A stretch of 33,001 bases of DNA from contig JABANN010000394.1 in the NCBI GenBank assembly GCA_013115125.1, positions 1 to 33,001 on the forward strand. Direction: 5' to 3'. Source of the DNA: Perkinsus olseni. Taxonomy: Eukaryota; Perkinsozoa; Perkinsida. The translations under genes and the position numbers were made by a program. This document shows, one piece after another, positions 1 to 9,503 of the stretch (its first letter is position 1; each line of letters starts with the position of its first letter). Under the pieces are notes generated by a model. The model ran no database searches. It was not told the origin of the DNA and saw only the letters and a program-made list of their open reading frames with translations.

Positions 1-429
1 CATCCTCGCGGTCACCGTCCCAGCCGCCAGACCTCCGCAGCTTGCTCCAGCTGCTGTTATACTCTCCTTTGGCGATGACAACAACCTTGTTGGTGTTAGC
101 CTCAACAGGTCTATGACCTTTGGAGAAGACCTGAGTAGGGGGTGTTGTTAGCTGGAGCGCATCGGTCGTCACACAAGCGCTGTCTTCGTGGACACGAGCA
201 GACATTGCGCTGAAGCGTGATCGATATATTGAGCTACAAGCTCAACGATAATTGAACAGATCGTCTATGGCAGATGATGCAGATCCCAGGGGCTGGAAGT
301 AGCCAGCCTGCTGGAGACACAGATTATACGTTAGAGTTGACTCAGATAAGGAATGTATTCAGTTGTGTTGGATCAATTAACGGGAGTCCCTCACTGATAT
401 GCGGTCGGGCGAACCAAACAGTGTCGACC
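1..429. other. No gene recognised at left edge
   Basis: I see no convincing coding exon, RNA gene or repeat here. It lies beyond the C-terminal side of the integrase fossil and could hold more of that element, such as its end or an LTR, but I cannot identify a terminal repeat because no second copy is in the window. Confidence 0.4.
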
Positions 430-1115
430 CCCCGGGCGCCTCCCTCGCCATAGAAATTGTCCCGTCGACCTCCAAATACACCGGCACAAATCGACGACCA
501 TCTTCGCACTCGTCACCAAGCGAACCAAGATACAGTCACCCTCCTTGAGTGGGCTCAATGAGTCCACCAGTTCTCGCCTGACTTCTAGATGATAGGGTGA
601 GACCGCGATGGTAGTACCATCATAGTACCGGAAGAGGTAGCACCTAGAGGTCGTAGTCGTGTAGAGAACCCGCCATGCGCCCCAAGTAAATATCCCAGGG
701 CATGTCCATCAGCGATACCATCTGCTTGATCCTCTTCACCCTGACCTCCGATAGCCCATTAGAGAGGGGACTCCACGCCGGGACTGGCAGATATTGAACG
801 GCCGTGGCGGCCAGCGATTGACGCACCACCTCAGAGAGTCTCTCACGATAGCGTATTGGTCTCTGACAGTTCTGTCAGTGACAGAGACCAAAGCGTTATC
901 GGGCATAAGACTTAGCGTAACCCCGAAGTAGGATACCCAACGATCCCGTAACAGTTTCGAGGTGGACTCAGCACCGGTCGAGGGGCACTCGCCACGACGC
1001 AATACCCAGTCGGTGAATCACCGACGGTGATGACCAGGAAAAAAGTCAGCCGACAAGCGGCGACGCTTTCAAGATTCGGGCCTTGAGGGGGATTCGCACT
1101 CCTCAACCCTCTCAT
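430..1115 (-). mobile_element. Broken Ty3/gypsy-like integrase fossil
   Basis: Translated pieces on the minus strand resemble, in the right order, parts of a retroelement integrase. There is a core-domain stretch (RDRWVSYFGV...PDN), then the characteristic SP.SNG..E motif followed by a basic helix (SPLSNGLSEVRVKRIKQM), then a C-terminal piece with a KEGDCILVR string typical of the chromovirus/gypsy integrase tail. The pieces are in different frames and the element is clearly broken, with several breaks, so it is old. No reverse transcriptase, protease, gag or LTR was recognised, so the limits are approximate. The family assignment rests on motif resemblance only. Confidence 0.5.
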
Positions 1116-2540
1116 TTCTTGAGAACCACTGGAGCAGTCTGGTTACTGTCTCCTGGGAACAGCATAGGCGGCTATGGGGCAACTAACTGCACCAGCGTCT
1201 TGGCGGCTATGACCAATTGCCCCGTTCATTCCTCAGTGCCACTATGGACCTTGACACAGTGGTCATTCCATGGAGTTCATGGCGATCCTCATTTGCTCTG
1301 CAGAGGACACCTTCTTCCTCAGAACGCGGACTCGGTTAACGTGAATTGATCCAAGTGGCTCGATACACTTCGGCGTCCCTGTGGGTTAAAGTAAGTCTCC
1401 ATTACCAAAACTTCGCACGCCCCTTCAGTGGTACGATTCCGCACTATAGGACCGAATGCATCTCACAGCGACGTTTGGCAGTCTAGGAAAGGAGCCTTCT
1501 ACGACTCAGGATGCGATTGAATGCTTTAACGCCTCCTTCTAGTGGGCCGAGCCCTCACTCAGGTGCTCGGTTGTGGATCTATAAATCAGGTTGCCAGTAT
1601 ATAGTAAGTTCGCCGAACTTAGTTCGGAGCCTTGACAGTGATGGACAGTGATGTAGTACTTCGGTATCGAAGCGTGTGTATCGCACGACATAGAGTGCGC
1701 GGCCCGATTGCGAGGGATGCTCCAGGCAGATGAAGTTACCAATGTCAGACCATTTCCCACCTCGCCGACACCCCTTGGTGGTGTCGCTCGATTGCATCCT
1801 CGAGCGGACGGGGATTGCTCGGCGTGAGTTATATTTTCATAGGGTCTGCTGCGCTTCCCCATCGGCAATCCCTTCGGCCTCGTTTGTTTCAGCGCCATTC
1901 CGCCGTCGCTCAACGCAAAGATATTAGGGGAGGTGGGGAGCAGCGGGTTCATGATAAACGTTGCGTGGTTATTCACGGGTTCAATATGACGCACTCATTG
2001 TCAGTTACCCTTCTGAACTAATAGACGGTACACCTATTATCAGAATCGCCTTTGGCAGTGCGTTGACAATCTTCGAGGACGTTGATGTGCTTTTCTCGTG
2101 TATCAGGAGGGCCCTGTGTTACAGAGGCTGTGTACCAGCTGAAGGAGGCGACATTGACAATTGGTATGCGCCACGAGACCCAGCTTAAGTTCCAGGCAAC
2201 TACCTTTATTCAGGTCAGCCAGCCACGGTACGCATAATCTGGCTATCACTTTGCGTAGGTCCGTACTCCAATGTATGCATTGGAGTTTCATCTTTTTTGC
2301 GTGTCAAAGTTTGACAGTCAAATTGCTTCGCGCGAAGTGTTTTCGCGAGAAACGCGACTTGTTGGGTTTCGAGCCTCGAAATTCAAGGACACTTCTCGCC
2401 ATAGCGCATGCGTGAAAACGCTAACGAGATCTCGGGTGTCCCGCGTCACGCGGAGTGTTGAACGCGTTTAGAGCAGAAGGCTTGGATGTGAAAATACTAG
2501 GTCTTCGCGACGAGGGGGCGGGACTTGCGCTTGTGTGTTG

Positions 2541-2562
2541 CTCCTCAGTGAGGAGTCCTCAC
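2541..2562. repeat. 8-mer inverted triplication, S = CTCCTCAC
   Basis: S(1-7), reverse complement of S, S(2-8), exact match. It forms two overlapping 15-nt odd palindromes centred on single bases at 2548 and 2555. Confidence 0.85.
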
Positions 2563-2675
2563 GCCTAGCAGTATATTGAATCCCGGAATCCATGCGGGGA
2601 TTCAGGTCGTTGTCGTCGTATATGACACGCCCGCTGTAACAATGATAGCCCGATGCAGGCGCACAGGTCGGGCGA

Positions 2676-2697
2676 GTGGGAACTTCCCACTGGGAAG
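2676..2697. repeat. 8-mer inverted triplication, S = GTGGGAAG
   Basis: Exact S(1-7), rc(S), S(2-8) structure. Single-base centres lie at 2683 and 2690. The 8-mer fits the hAT target preference nTnnnnAn. Confidence 0.85.
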
Positions 2698-2799
2698 ATT
2701 ACCCGCGAGGCTGTCTCGGCAGGACGGTTTTGCAGCAGTCTACTGCCTCAAGCTGCTGCAGTATCAAAGCTGAGTACATATTGGGTGCTTTGTAGGAAC

Positions 2800-2871
2800 T
2801 CCGACGTAGGCTGGCTCGTCAGGATTCGTGCCTTCACCCACGCGACTAGGGTTCGTGTCCCTGTATCGGGA
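2800..2871 (+). pseudogene. Decayed tRNA-Glu (TTC) gene
   Basis: The 72-nt stretch aligns along its length with eukaryotic tRNA-Glu. The acceptor strands TCCGA and TCGGG pair, the AGGATTCGTG and TTCACCCACGCG blocks around a TTC anticodon are present, and the T arm reads AGGG-TTCGTGT-CCCT. It is unlikely to work. One base is missing on the 5' side of the anticodon loop, so the stem drops to four pairs and U33 is replaced by C. The D arm has an extra base and poor pairing, and the acceptor stem has a C-A mismatch. It lies 211 bp upstream of an intact tRNA-Ala on the same strand. Confidence 0.7.
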
Positions 2872-3082
2872 AGTGAGTATATTTATCGTGCATCGGGCAA
2901 CGGAAGGAATTCATAGCGCAAGCCCGATAGAGTAGAGTCTACCCGGTGGGCCCCGCTCCCCCTGGGCAATTTTGGTGCCATGCGATGGACTGTGGCTTCT
3001 TTCAAGATCCAATATTCAGCAGTGGGTGAAGGGTTGTTTCAGTCGTATCCTCCCCTTGATGGAAAAGCCTAGCATTCTAGCA

Positions 3083-3155
3083 GGGGGACTAGCTCAAATG
3101 GTAGAGCGCTCGCTTAGCAAGCGAGAGGCACCGGGATCGATGCCCGGGTTCTCCA
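3083..3155 (+). tRNA. tRNA-Ala (anticodon AGC)
   Basis: This is a complete 73-nt cloverleaf. The 7-bp acceptor GGGGGAC pairs with GTTCTCC and contains the G3-U70 wobble that is the identity element for alanyl-tRNA synthetase. The D stem is GCTC/GAGC, the anticodon stem CTCGC/GCGAG encloses loop TTAGCAA with anticodon AGC, and the T stem CCGGG/CCCGG encloses ATCGATG. The discriminator is A, and CCA is not encoded, as expected for a nuclear gene. A and B boxes of the internal RNA polymerase III promoter are present in the D and T arms. A TTTT terminator follows at once. Confidence 0.97.
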
Positions 3156-3159
3156 TTTT
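3156..3159 (+). terminator. Pol III terminator of tRNA-Ala
   Basis: A run of four T residues directly follows the discriminator base of the tRNA-Ala gene, the usual RNA polymerase III stop signal. Confidence 0.8.
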
Positions 3160-3220
3160 CTTCCGTCTATCCCGACGCAGGCTCGACTCCGCCGGTAGTC
3201 CTTCTCTGAAGGCACTAAGT

Positions 3221-3242
3221 CACAGAGCCTCTGTGACAGAGG
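3221..3242. repeat. 8-mer inverted triplication, S = CACAGAGG
   Basis: Exact S(1-7), rc(S), S(2-8) structure. The first palindrome extends two bases further to the left (to 3219). Confidence 0.85.
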
Positions 3243-3285
3243 CTCCACTGCATCGTTCTCGTGCACATCTACGGTCAATGCCTCG

Positions 3286-3307
3286 TGTGTAGTCTACACA
3301 GTGTGGA
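3286..3307. repeat. 8-mer inverted triplication with one mismatch, S = TGTGTAGA
   Basis: Same geometry as its neighbours. The last arm reads GTGTGGA instead of GTGTAGA, so this may be an older copy. Confidence 0.65.
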
Positions 3308-3508
3308 CCGTCTGATCATTACGGATACTCGATCCGTAAGTGTTTCAATCTGCGCCTTCGATCATTCTCTGGATCCAAACACGCCCACCCTCTATCCCAG
3401 ACAGTAGGCGATGATACGTAAGATACGGTCCATTAATAACTCGATCGGGTCTCCGTCAGTCGCTTCATCCTCGGAGACCACCGCATTCCTGAATAAACTG
3501 ACGCTCCC

Positions 3509-3560
3509 TTGCACTAGCCCCAACTAGCTTGCACTAGCTCCAACTAGCTTGCACTAGCTT
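3509..3560. repeat. 20-bp minisatellite, about 2.5 copies
   Basis: A 20-bp unit (TTGCACTAGCYCCAACTAGC) is repeated twice and followed by a partial third unit. The two full copies differ at one position. It lies in the 3' flank of P450-1. Confidence 0.9.
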
Positions 3561-3710
3561 GAGTTCCTCTGGCACATGTTCCAGTGTTCTCGCCTCGCTG
3601 CCTGAGGCTCGCGTCACAATGAGTGAATGCCAACACTACCCATCATGTCAGGGAGTATGAAAAGGCCGTAGATTTGGATGTATTGACGATGATGAAAAAA
3701 AATGAGAAAA

Positions 3711-6121
3711 TTACCGAGCTCGTTCGAACATTTGCAGCTCAAAGTCCTTAGGCCCGTAAGTGAACGTGACCTCACCACGAACATTCGCTGGTGAATGACT
3801 GTTTTTAACGTCGTCAAAATGCCTAAGGATGAGGGTTATTATTGTCATGGCCTCCTTGATGGCCATATTCTGCCCGGGGCATTGACGAGGTCCCCCGCCG
3901 AATGCGAGATGGTCACGAACTCGGCCTTGGTCTATCTCAGAGCTATCAGGGATGAACCATCTCTCTGGCCTGAGAACGCAGCCGACCTTGTGGGAACTCT
4001 TTTGAAACTTGAGATGCGCGACAGTCGAATCGATGATTTACTTGAAGGTTGTGCCGCCCTGAGAATGCGCCATCATCGCTTTACGCTGTAGCGTGATCAC
4101 GACAGTCCCAGGGGGAATAGGCTTTCCAACGAGAAAAGTATCGCGGACACACTCATGGAGAAGAACCACACCCGGAGGTTGCAGCTGAAGAGAAAAGAGA
4201 GTATTGTTACAATGAGTTCATCAGAACTCACTCTGAGGGTCTCGAGTATGCAGCACTCAACGTAGGCTAGCCTGTTGAGGTCCGCTATCGTCTTGGGGTC
4301 ATGGCCGAGAGCATCCACCTCGGCCCTGGCCTTAGCTTGGATGTGGGGGTTGAAAGACAGATAGTAGAGGCACCACGATACTGCCATAGCTGTTGTATCA
4401 CTACCAGCGATCAAGAACCTGACGCGTATATAGATAGACCCCCAGTGGTTTAATAGTCATAAAATGCACACTGTCAGAGCTTTTTCGAGAAGTTTGTTCC
4501 TTTGAGAGGCATAAGGAAGCGAATTGGTAGCTACGGCTCACGTGATGAGGTTCCCCCGCAAGTCTTCTTCGTCCAGGTGAAGCAGCTTGTCCAGCAAGTC
4601 GCGTCGTTCCACTCGTCTCCCTGCTTGTTGCTCAGCCCGTCTAGCGCCAATGATTTCATCGCACAAGCTGTTAAGTCGCCTCACTCCTGTATGAAGCTGA
4701 TCAAAGGATGAGCTCAGATCGCTAAATGAGAAGCAGAGACGTACCTTCTTAATCATCAGATTGAGGTTCCAGCCTGGAACGCGGGACAGATTCCCCTGGA
4801 ACTTCCAGGGGAATCTGTCCCGCGTCATCCATGGAAAAGCGCTGAGCTGTGCGACGTAACCCGCGCCGGCCATAGCGTCGGCTATCGCTTGCTGAACCTC
4901 GTTGTAACGATAGCCGAGGGATATACCTAAAGTTAGAGACATATGCTGGTATCGGATAACATCGGCACAGGGATGCGGCACAGGAAATTATTCCTGAATA
5001 CCAGAGCCTCAGGTTAATCCGAAACGTATCGTGGGTCACGAAGGCCAATCAGATCAACTTGATATCTTGTCGCTGGTTGCGGAAAACAAGTTGGAAAGCC
5101 CTGTGTCCAGAAAATATGCAACGGTCTCGTACCGAGCTGAAAGGTGAGTCTTCGTGTTGCGGAATCCAAAATGGTATGCAGTTGAAGTGCAGCTGGACGT
5201 CATTGCCAAACCGAGCCAGGATACCCTGCTCACTGTCCGGGTTCAAGAAATTGTAGTCGTTCCCCAAGGTGGTAACACATAAGACATCGAGAGTACAGAG
5301 GGGAAGCCATTCTGTGGGCCGCCAAACAATACGGCCGGTCTGGCTGAGGGACTTCAACTGACGTACCTGAATATCCGGAGGTGGAGGGAAGACGGAGATT
5401 GGCAGCCTACCAGCTTCAATGCAACGTCGGACATATCGGGTACCATGGCGTCCGAGTTGTTGTCGTTGAAGGCCGGGGCACCCAACCGTCTGTTCCGCTT
5501 CCACTCTTCACCCTACGTATTGAACATCCCAGGGATTGGCATTATTTTGTGTTTGTTGAAAGATCTGATGTAGGTCTTCGGGCGCTCATCCTGGACTTGA
5601 CGGATGAGCTCAGGTTCGGAAACGACTACCACGTCCATGCGAGTGACCCTGAGCAGAAAGCTGGCTACCATGCTGGCACCACGAGAGTATTCGCTCGTAC
5701 CTGAGGCAGATGATAGAGCCATTGAGCACAGAAGCTTGGGCTCTAACTTGATATGGTATAAACCACCGTACGTGTCCGCGTAGATCTCCAAAGCATGGCA
5801 GAGATGATCCAACGATTTCGGTACGAAGCCCAGGATAGGGAGGAACTGCGAGAGACCAGAGGCGAGATCACAGAAAAGCTTTGAACGATAGTCCAGATTC
5901 CAAGTCAGTATAGAGTGCAGGGCAAAAGCTATGAGACTCACTCTATTAGGCCCGCCGAAGAGTGCGTGGAGGTCCACCTTCGCTCTTTGTACTAGCTTCA
6001 ATAATACCTTCAGAGCCAGAACTGAAGCTACACCGGTCACGATGATAACAGCTCTGTGCGACTGAAAAATTGATTGACATTGTTTCGCGACGTCGAGCGC
6101 CGTACCGACCAGGGATGCCAT
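3711..6121 (-). pseudogene. Cytochrome P450 copy 1 (P450-1), complete but with one nonsense codon
   Basis: This is a nine-exon P450 monooxygenase gene. Exons, from the start: 5942-6121, 5748-5845, 5411-5648, 5234-5366, 4745-4926, 4542-4696, 4232-4418, 4042-4184, 3711-3969; all phases agree, giving 525 codons. It encodes an N-terminal membrane anchor, the C-helix EEWKRNRR, the I-helix AGSDTT oxygen-binding motif, the K-helix ETLR, PERW and the haem loop FGGGPRQCPG. The start at MASLVG is chosen because the paralogues begin there; a Met seven codons upstream is also in frame. Two oddities stand out. A TAG at 5513-5515 (codon 138) replaces the GAG found in paralogues just before the C-helix. Exon 5 also carries a 36-bp in-frame fold-back insertion (4766-4823). 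With one nonsense codon and otherwise open exons, it is a young pseudogene, a null allele or a sequence error. Confidence 0.9.
4766..4823. repeat. Opened-out inverted triplication in P450-1 exon 5, S = GTTCCAGG
   Basis: Reading the plus strand: S(1-7) 4766-4772, rc(S) 4773-4780, the reverse complement of 14 bp of right flank 4781-4794, rc(S) 4795-4802, S(2-8) 4803-4809, then the flank itself 4810-4823. The core is a perfect 21-bp stem around one base (4802). Relative to the other P450 copies this adds 36 bp (12 codons) in frame. Confidence 0.9.
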
Positions 6122-7840
6122 TTTTATGTAAGCTGGGAGCATGACTCTTATTTCTGAGGTCTCTCATGTCGAAAGGTTCGGCTTCACGGCTCGACACGCC
6201 TACAGCTAGTCCGTCTCAGCAAGCAAGCTTGCTGGCGTACACCTGCAGGACCTCTTCAATTCGCTTTCTCGCTGCGCCTTTCTTTCTCACCCTCGCACGT
6301 GGGACTGTCTCTTTCGTTCACTCATCTTATGCTCGTTCTCTTGAGCACAATAAGGGCGATACGATCTCCGAGGGGCTTCATGCACCACAGAGCAGCGAGG
6401 GCTGTTGCGGAGCTTGCTATATCGTACACTTAGCTCCTATGGAACCCTCGATGTCCACCGGACTTCTACTACGCATGTCGCTGGGAAGCTGTCTATCTCC
6501 TCGGGGTCGCACGCGCCATGGTATGTCTGACACGGTTTTGCTTCGTGCGGGCTAGCAACGATCACGCTTGATCGACTTCTGGTTCCCCAGTGTTAGTCTC
6601 AGCAGGGTCGACATTATGATGGCTGTCTATCAACCAATTACATTGGCAAGGCAACGCGGTCCAGATGCTCGACTCTCGGGTGACCGGTAGACATCTGTCT
6701 ACGTTCGGCGTCACGATCGATGGCCTCCTGCCGGACTACTCGTGACATTCACGCCGAGTTCTTTTGTTGCCATGGTATGAATTCCATACTATGGAACAAC
6801 CATGTGAATGTTTGAGAAACTTTCTCAAATATTCACATGGTTGTGAGGTGCGGTTCACAGTCACGGTGTTGTGGTTCACATGGCATAGCATATTTTCTCA
6901 GAGGAAGACCTACTTCGACTAGGTATGACGAAACGGTGTATAATATGGTATGATTCACTCGTTCAACCGCTTAACTCAAGTCGGCGATTTCTTCATCGAT
7001 CGACACTTTGACACGCTTGGACTATTTCAAGCCGGCTTAGGCTGGTGGGAGAGTGTAAGATTTGTAAACTGAAGGTTGGTGGTTCGGACCTGCCATCCGA
7101 CTAGTATCGCTGTATAGAGCCATAGAGAATTCTGGAGGATTGATCATCGATGTCTCGATCCATGAGCCGGATTTGTCTTTCAGAGACGATACTCGTTCAG
7201 GCGGCGCAGGCGTCAGTTCTGCGCCGACAGCTGGGAAAGCACGACGCCGAGGCGACATCATCGACCGCGCGCAGCAGCTAGCTTATATCAGGACGATACG
7301 ATTTTAACGTCAGTCCATTCCCCCTATTTGCAGGGTATGAAGTCTTTCTCTATTATTGTTCTTTATTACCCGCGGGCCCGCTCAAGGGACCCTTTTTAAG
7401 TGGGGAGAGGAGGGGAGACTCTGCTCGATTGTCCATTTTGCATCACTCCCATCATCGGATGATCATCCCCCTAGATGGCGGAGCTCTTCTTCGCGCCAGC
7501 TCACTTCTCGTTGGAGATTTCCAATCCCGTCACTTAGCCTATGCCTTCATGAGAAGCAATAGCATTTTGGGCCACTGGGTCTTGGTGTCATGGGATACAA
7601 CGTTCCAGCCAGTGACCTCGGGAGACTCCCCGATGGTTCCCGATTATCGTTTTGTTCCCTAAGAAACCATCCACTGTGCGCTCCAGTACAGCGTCTCTGC
7701 GTGTATTTCCCACGGCCTGCACTCTTGCTTCGGGCAGCCCGTGCAGATGGGCACCTGGCCACCGTATGGCATCTTTGGATAAGGGATGCCATACTCAGGC
7801 CCTGAGTCTCAGAGACCCTGTGGGAGGATTACTCCTTCGA
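6122..7840. other. Intergenic between P450-1 and the tRNA-Ser array
   Basis: No gene is recognised. An open frame on the plus strand (6166-6555) and one on the minus strand (7037-7261) have no recognisable domain and no sign of splice partners. The only strong structure is the long hairpin at 6796-6844. Confidence 0.5.
6796..6844. repeat. 24-bp inverted repeat with a 1-nt loop
   Basis: Arms 6796-6819 and 6821-6844 are reverse complements with one G-T exception, separated by a single C at 6820. The single-base centre is like that of the 8-mer triplications, but no third arm is present. Confidence 0.9.
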
Positions 7841-7900
7841 GATGTGGAGCTCGAGACTCGTTTCTATCTCGCTGCGCAGGTTCGAATGCTGTCACTGTCG
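7841..7900 (+). pseudogene. tRNA-Ser remnant, copy 1 of the array (3' half)
   Basis: The stretch matches the anticodon arm through to the 3' end of the intact tRNA-Ser at 8230, including a B-box-like GGTTCGAATGC and the acceptor end CACTGTCG. The 5' half is not recognisable. It is followed by the same downstream flank (TTGGAGGAATTCA) as the intact gene. Confidence 0.65.
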
Positions 7901-7966
7901 GTTGTTCGTATTGGAGGAATTCACCCCGCATCTTTCGGTCCCTACTGAACGAGAAGCTCAAAATAT

Positions 7967-8048
7967 GCCAGGGCGTTCGCTTGGTTGAGGAGGTAGAATC
8001 GAAACTCGCTGGGTACAACCCGGGCAGCTTCGAATCCTTCCGCTATCG
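7967..8048 (+). pseudogene. Decayed tRNA-Ser(CGA), copy 2
   Basis: It is exactly 82 nt long like the intact copy and aligns end to end with it. The CGA anticodon is kept in ATCGAAA. The anticodon stem (GTAGA against CTCGC) and the acceptor no longer pair properly, so it is a pseudogene. Upstream (CATCTTTCGGT) and downstream flanks are shared with the other copies. Confidence 0.75.
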
Positions 8049-8113
8049 GTGTTCATATTGGAAAAATTCATTCTGCATCTTTCGGTGTTCATTGAGCCAG
8101 GATTTTGGAACGT

Positions 8114-8187
8114 GACAGCGTGCCCGAGTGGCTAAGCAAGTAGACTAGAAATGCAGAAGGCTCGCCCTGCGCGAGCGTGCCGCTGGT
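8114..8187 (+). pseudogene. Decayed tRNA-Ser, copy 3
   Basis: The 5' part through the D arm is nearly identical to the intact copy. The anticodon stem is broken (GTAGA against TGCAG), the anticodon now reads AGA, and most of the T loop is missing, which removes the B box. Confidence 0.75.
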
Positions 8188-8229
8188 TTCGTTTCTTCCG
8201 GTCCTCATTGGGCCGGCTTTACGGAACAT

Positions 8230-8311
8230 GACAGCGTGTCCGAGTGGTTAAGGAGGTGGACTCGAAATCCACTAGGCTCAGCCTGCGCAGGTTCAAATCC
8301 TGCCGCTGTCG
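8230..8311 (+). tRNA. tRNA-Ser (anticodon CGA)
   Basis: This is an intact 82-nt class II tRNA. Acceptor GACAGCG pairs with CGCTGTC, the anticodon stem GTGGA/TCCAC holds loop CTCGAAA (anticodon CGA, reads UCG), a long variable arm (AGGCT/AGCCT) is typical of serine tRNAs, and the T arm is GCAGG-TTCAAAT-CCTGC with discriminator G. It is the last and only well-paired member of a four-copy tandem array. The first run of four T residues downstream is at 8393-8396, unusually far for Pol III termination. Confidence 0.95.
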
Positions 8312-9503
8312 GGTTGTCGTACTGGAGGAATTCATTCTGTATATCCCGATTTCTGTCGGTTCAAACTAGGTAAAGACTCGACTTTTACAGCAGTGGAACA
8401 GAGCGGAAATTTGCAAGTTTGCCGGGTTGCTGGATTCATCGGATGGAATTCGTCTTCGTGAATATATTCTATGGTCTGAGTATGTTGCCCGATGTATACA
8501 GCACTTCCGTGACGGAAATGTCCGGGTTGAGGGTACTCAATGAACGGGTCGAACTTCGATTGGGTCACGGAGTCTGTGGAACAGGCGACGCATAACATGA
8601 GTTGGATTTGCACTGGTCAATCTTGACCGTGTATTGTCAAGCCTGGTTGTGATTCTGTTTTTCTTGCTTGCGATATTTTTGCGAGAGCGAATCTTCCCCT
8701 TGTCAGTTTGAACTTGAGGTGGAATCCATATCTACTTAATCCGTTACCCTTCCGTTCCAGGCGATGGGTGGTAGGCCAGCAAGCCTGTGGCGCGCGCCAA
8801 AACAGGAGCTGGGTGCCACGGGCTTGTCTGGCTTGTGCGAAGGTTGCCCAGCAGGTTGCTGGCAGCGACGCAACGCACCGCCTGTGTGGGCGGGTGGTAA
8901 AAAACAACTGCTCAGCTGTGAGCTTATATCCGCTACTAGCGGCTTTCTACGGCCGGGTTTGCAGGTGACCGGGTCACCCTAGCAGCTTCTAGCTGAGCCT
9001 CTCTCACCGGCCGTAAATTTAGAATGATCATCATCCGTGGTGTTGACGTATCTGAGATGAGACAAACTTGGACTTGACATCGATATAACGCCATCGTGAT
9101 AACAGCCCGGTAACATACCTTTGATCCTGTAGCAGGATGCGGTCGCACTGTCTAACAACATGCCCATGGACGAAAGATTTGAGTGACTCACTGAGTGTAC
9201 ACCGTGTACACTCTGTAACAGTGAGAGCCGACCTAGTGACGATTATTCGCTGTTTCCATGCCATACTATGGCAGCCATAGAGCTACTTCTTGTCGCTATT
9301 GGTCTTGCCTCGCGGTGACTGGTGCGTCAAGTTACAGTGTCACATCAAGCTTGAAGCCTTAATAGGCTCGCTGACTCATATTTCCTTACGATAGGAATTT
9401 AGCCATGATAGGTGACACGAGCCCATTGTCAACGCTACTCAGAGCCGAAAGAAAAGGAGTGGATGTGCAAGCAAACCGAACATGGGTAAAAAGGACTAAG
9501 CGA
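8312..9503. other. Intergenic between tRNA-Ser and P450-2
   Basis: No gene is recognised. A 93-codon minus-strand open frame at 8332-8613 has fairly protein-like composition, but no domain, no homologue known to me, and its 3' end runs into the repeated tRNA flank, so I do not call it. A 10-bp-arm palindrome with a one-base centre lies at 9193-9213, and a compact 8-mer motif at 9259-9280. Confidence 0.5.
9259..9280. repeat. 8-mer inverted triplication, S = TGCCATAG
   Basis: Exact S(1-7), rc(S), S(2-8). Single-base centres lie at 9266 and 9273. Confidence 0.85.

Larger units (their letters stand above)
1116..2799. other. Intergenic stretch, no gene recognised
   Basis: Short open frames occur on both strands, but none has a recognisable domain, and I see no supporting splice structure. 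It may include further decayed parts of the neighbouring retroelement fossil, which I cannot support. Two compact 8-mer inverted-triplication motifs (2541-2562 and 2676-2697) are the only clear structure. Confidence 0.5.

Noticed and set aside
3970-4041. Apparent in-frame stop codons before PERW in P450-1, with similar cases in P450-2 and P450-4
   Set aside because: All four copies have a GT donor about 64-72 nt upstream and a CTCAG acceptor right before PERW, in the same phase. The stops fall inside this short intron.
3795-4091. Plus-strand open frame opposite the P450-1 haem-loop exon
   Set aside because: It is a shadow of the real minus-strand exons 8 and 9, whose haem motif and splice sites are clear.
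8617-8982. Overlapping open frames on both strands near 8.6-9.0 kb
   Set aside because: Mutual shadows in GC-rich sequence, with no domain and no splice partners.
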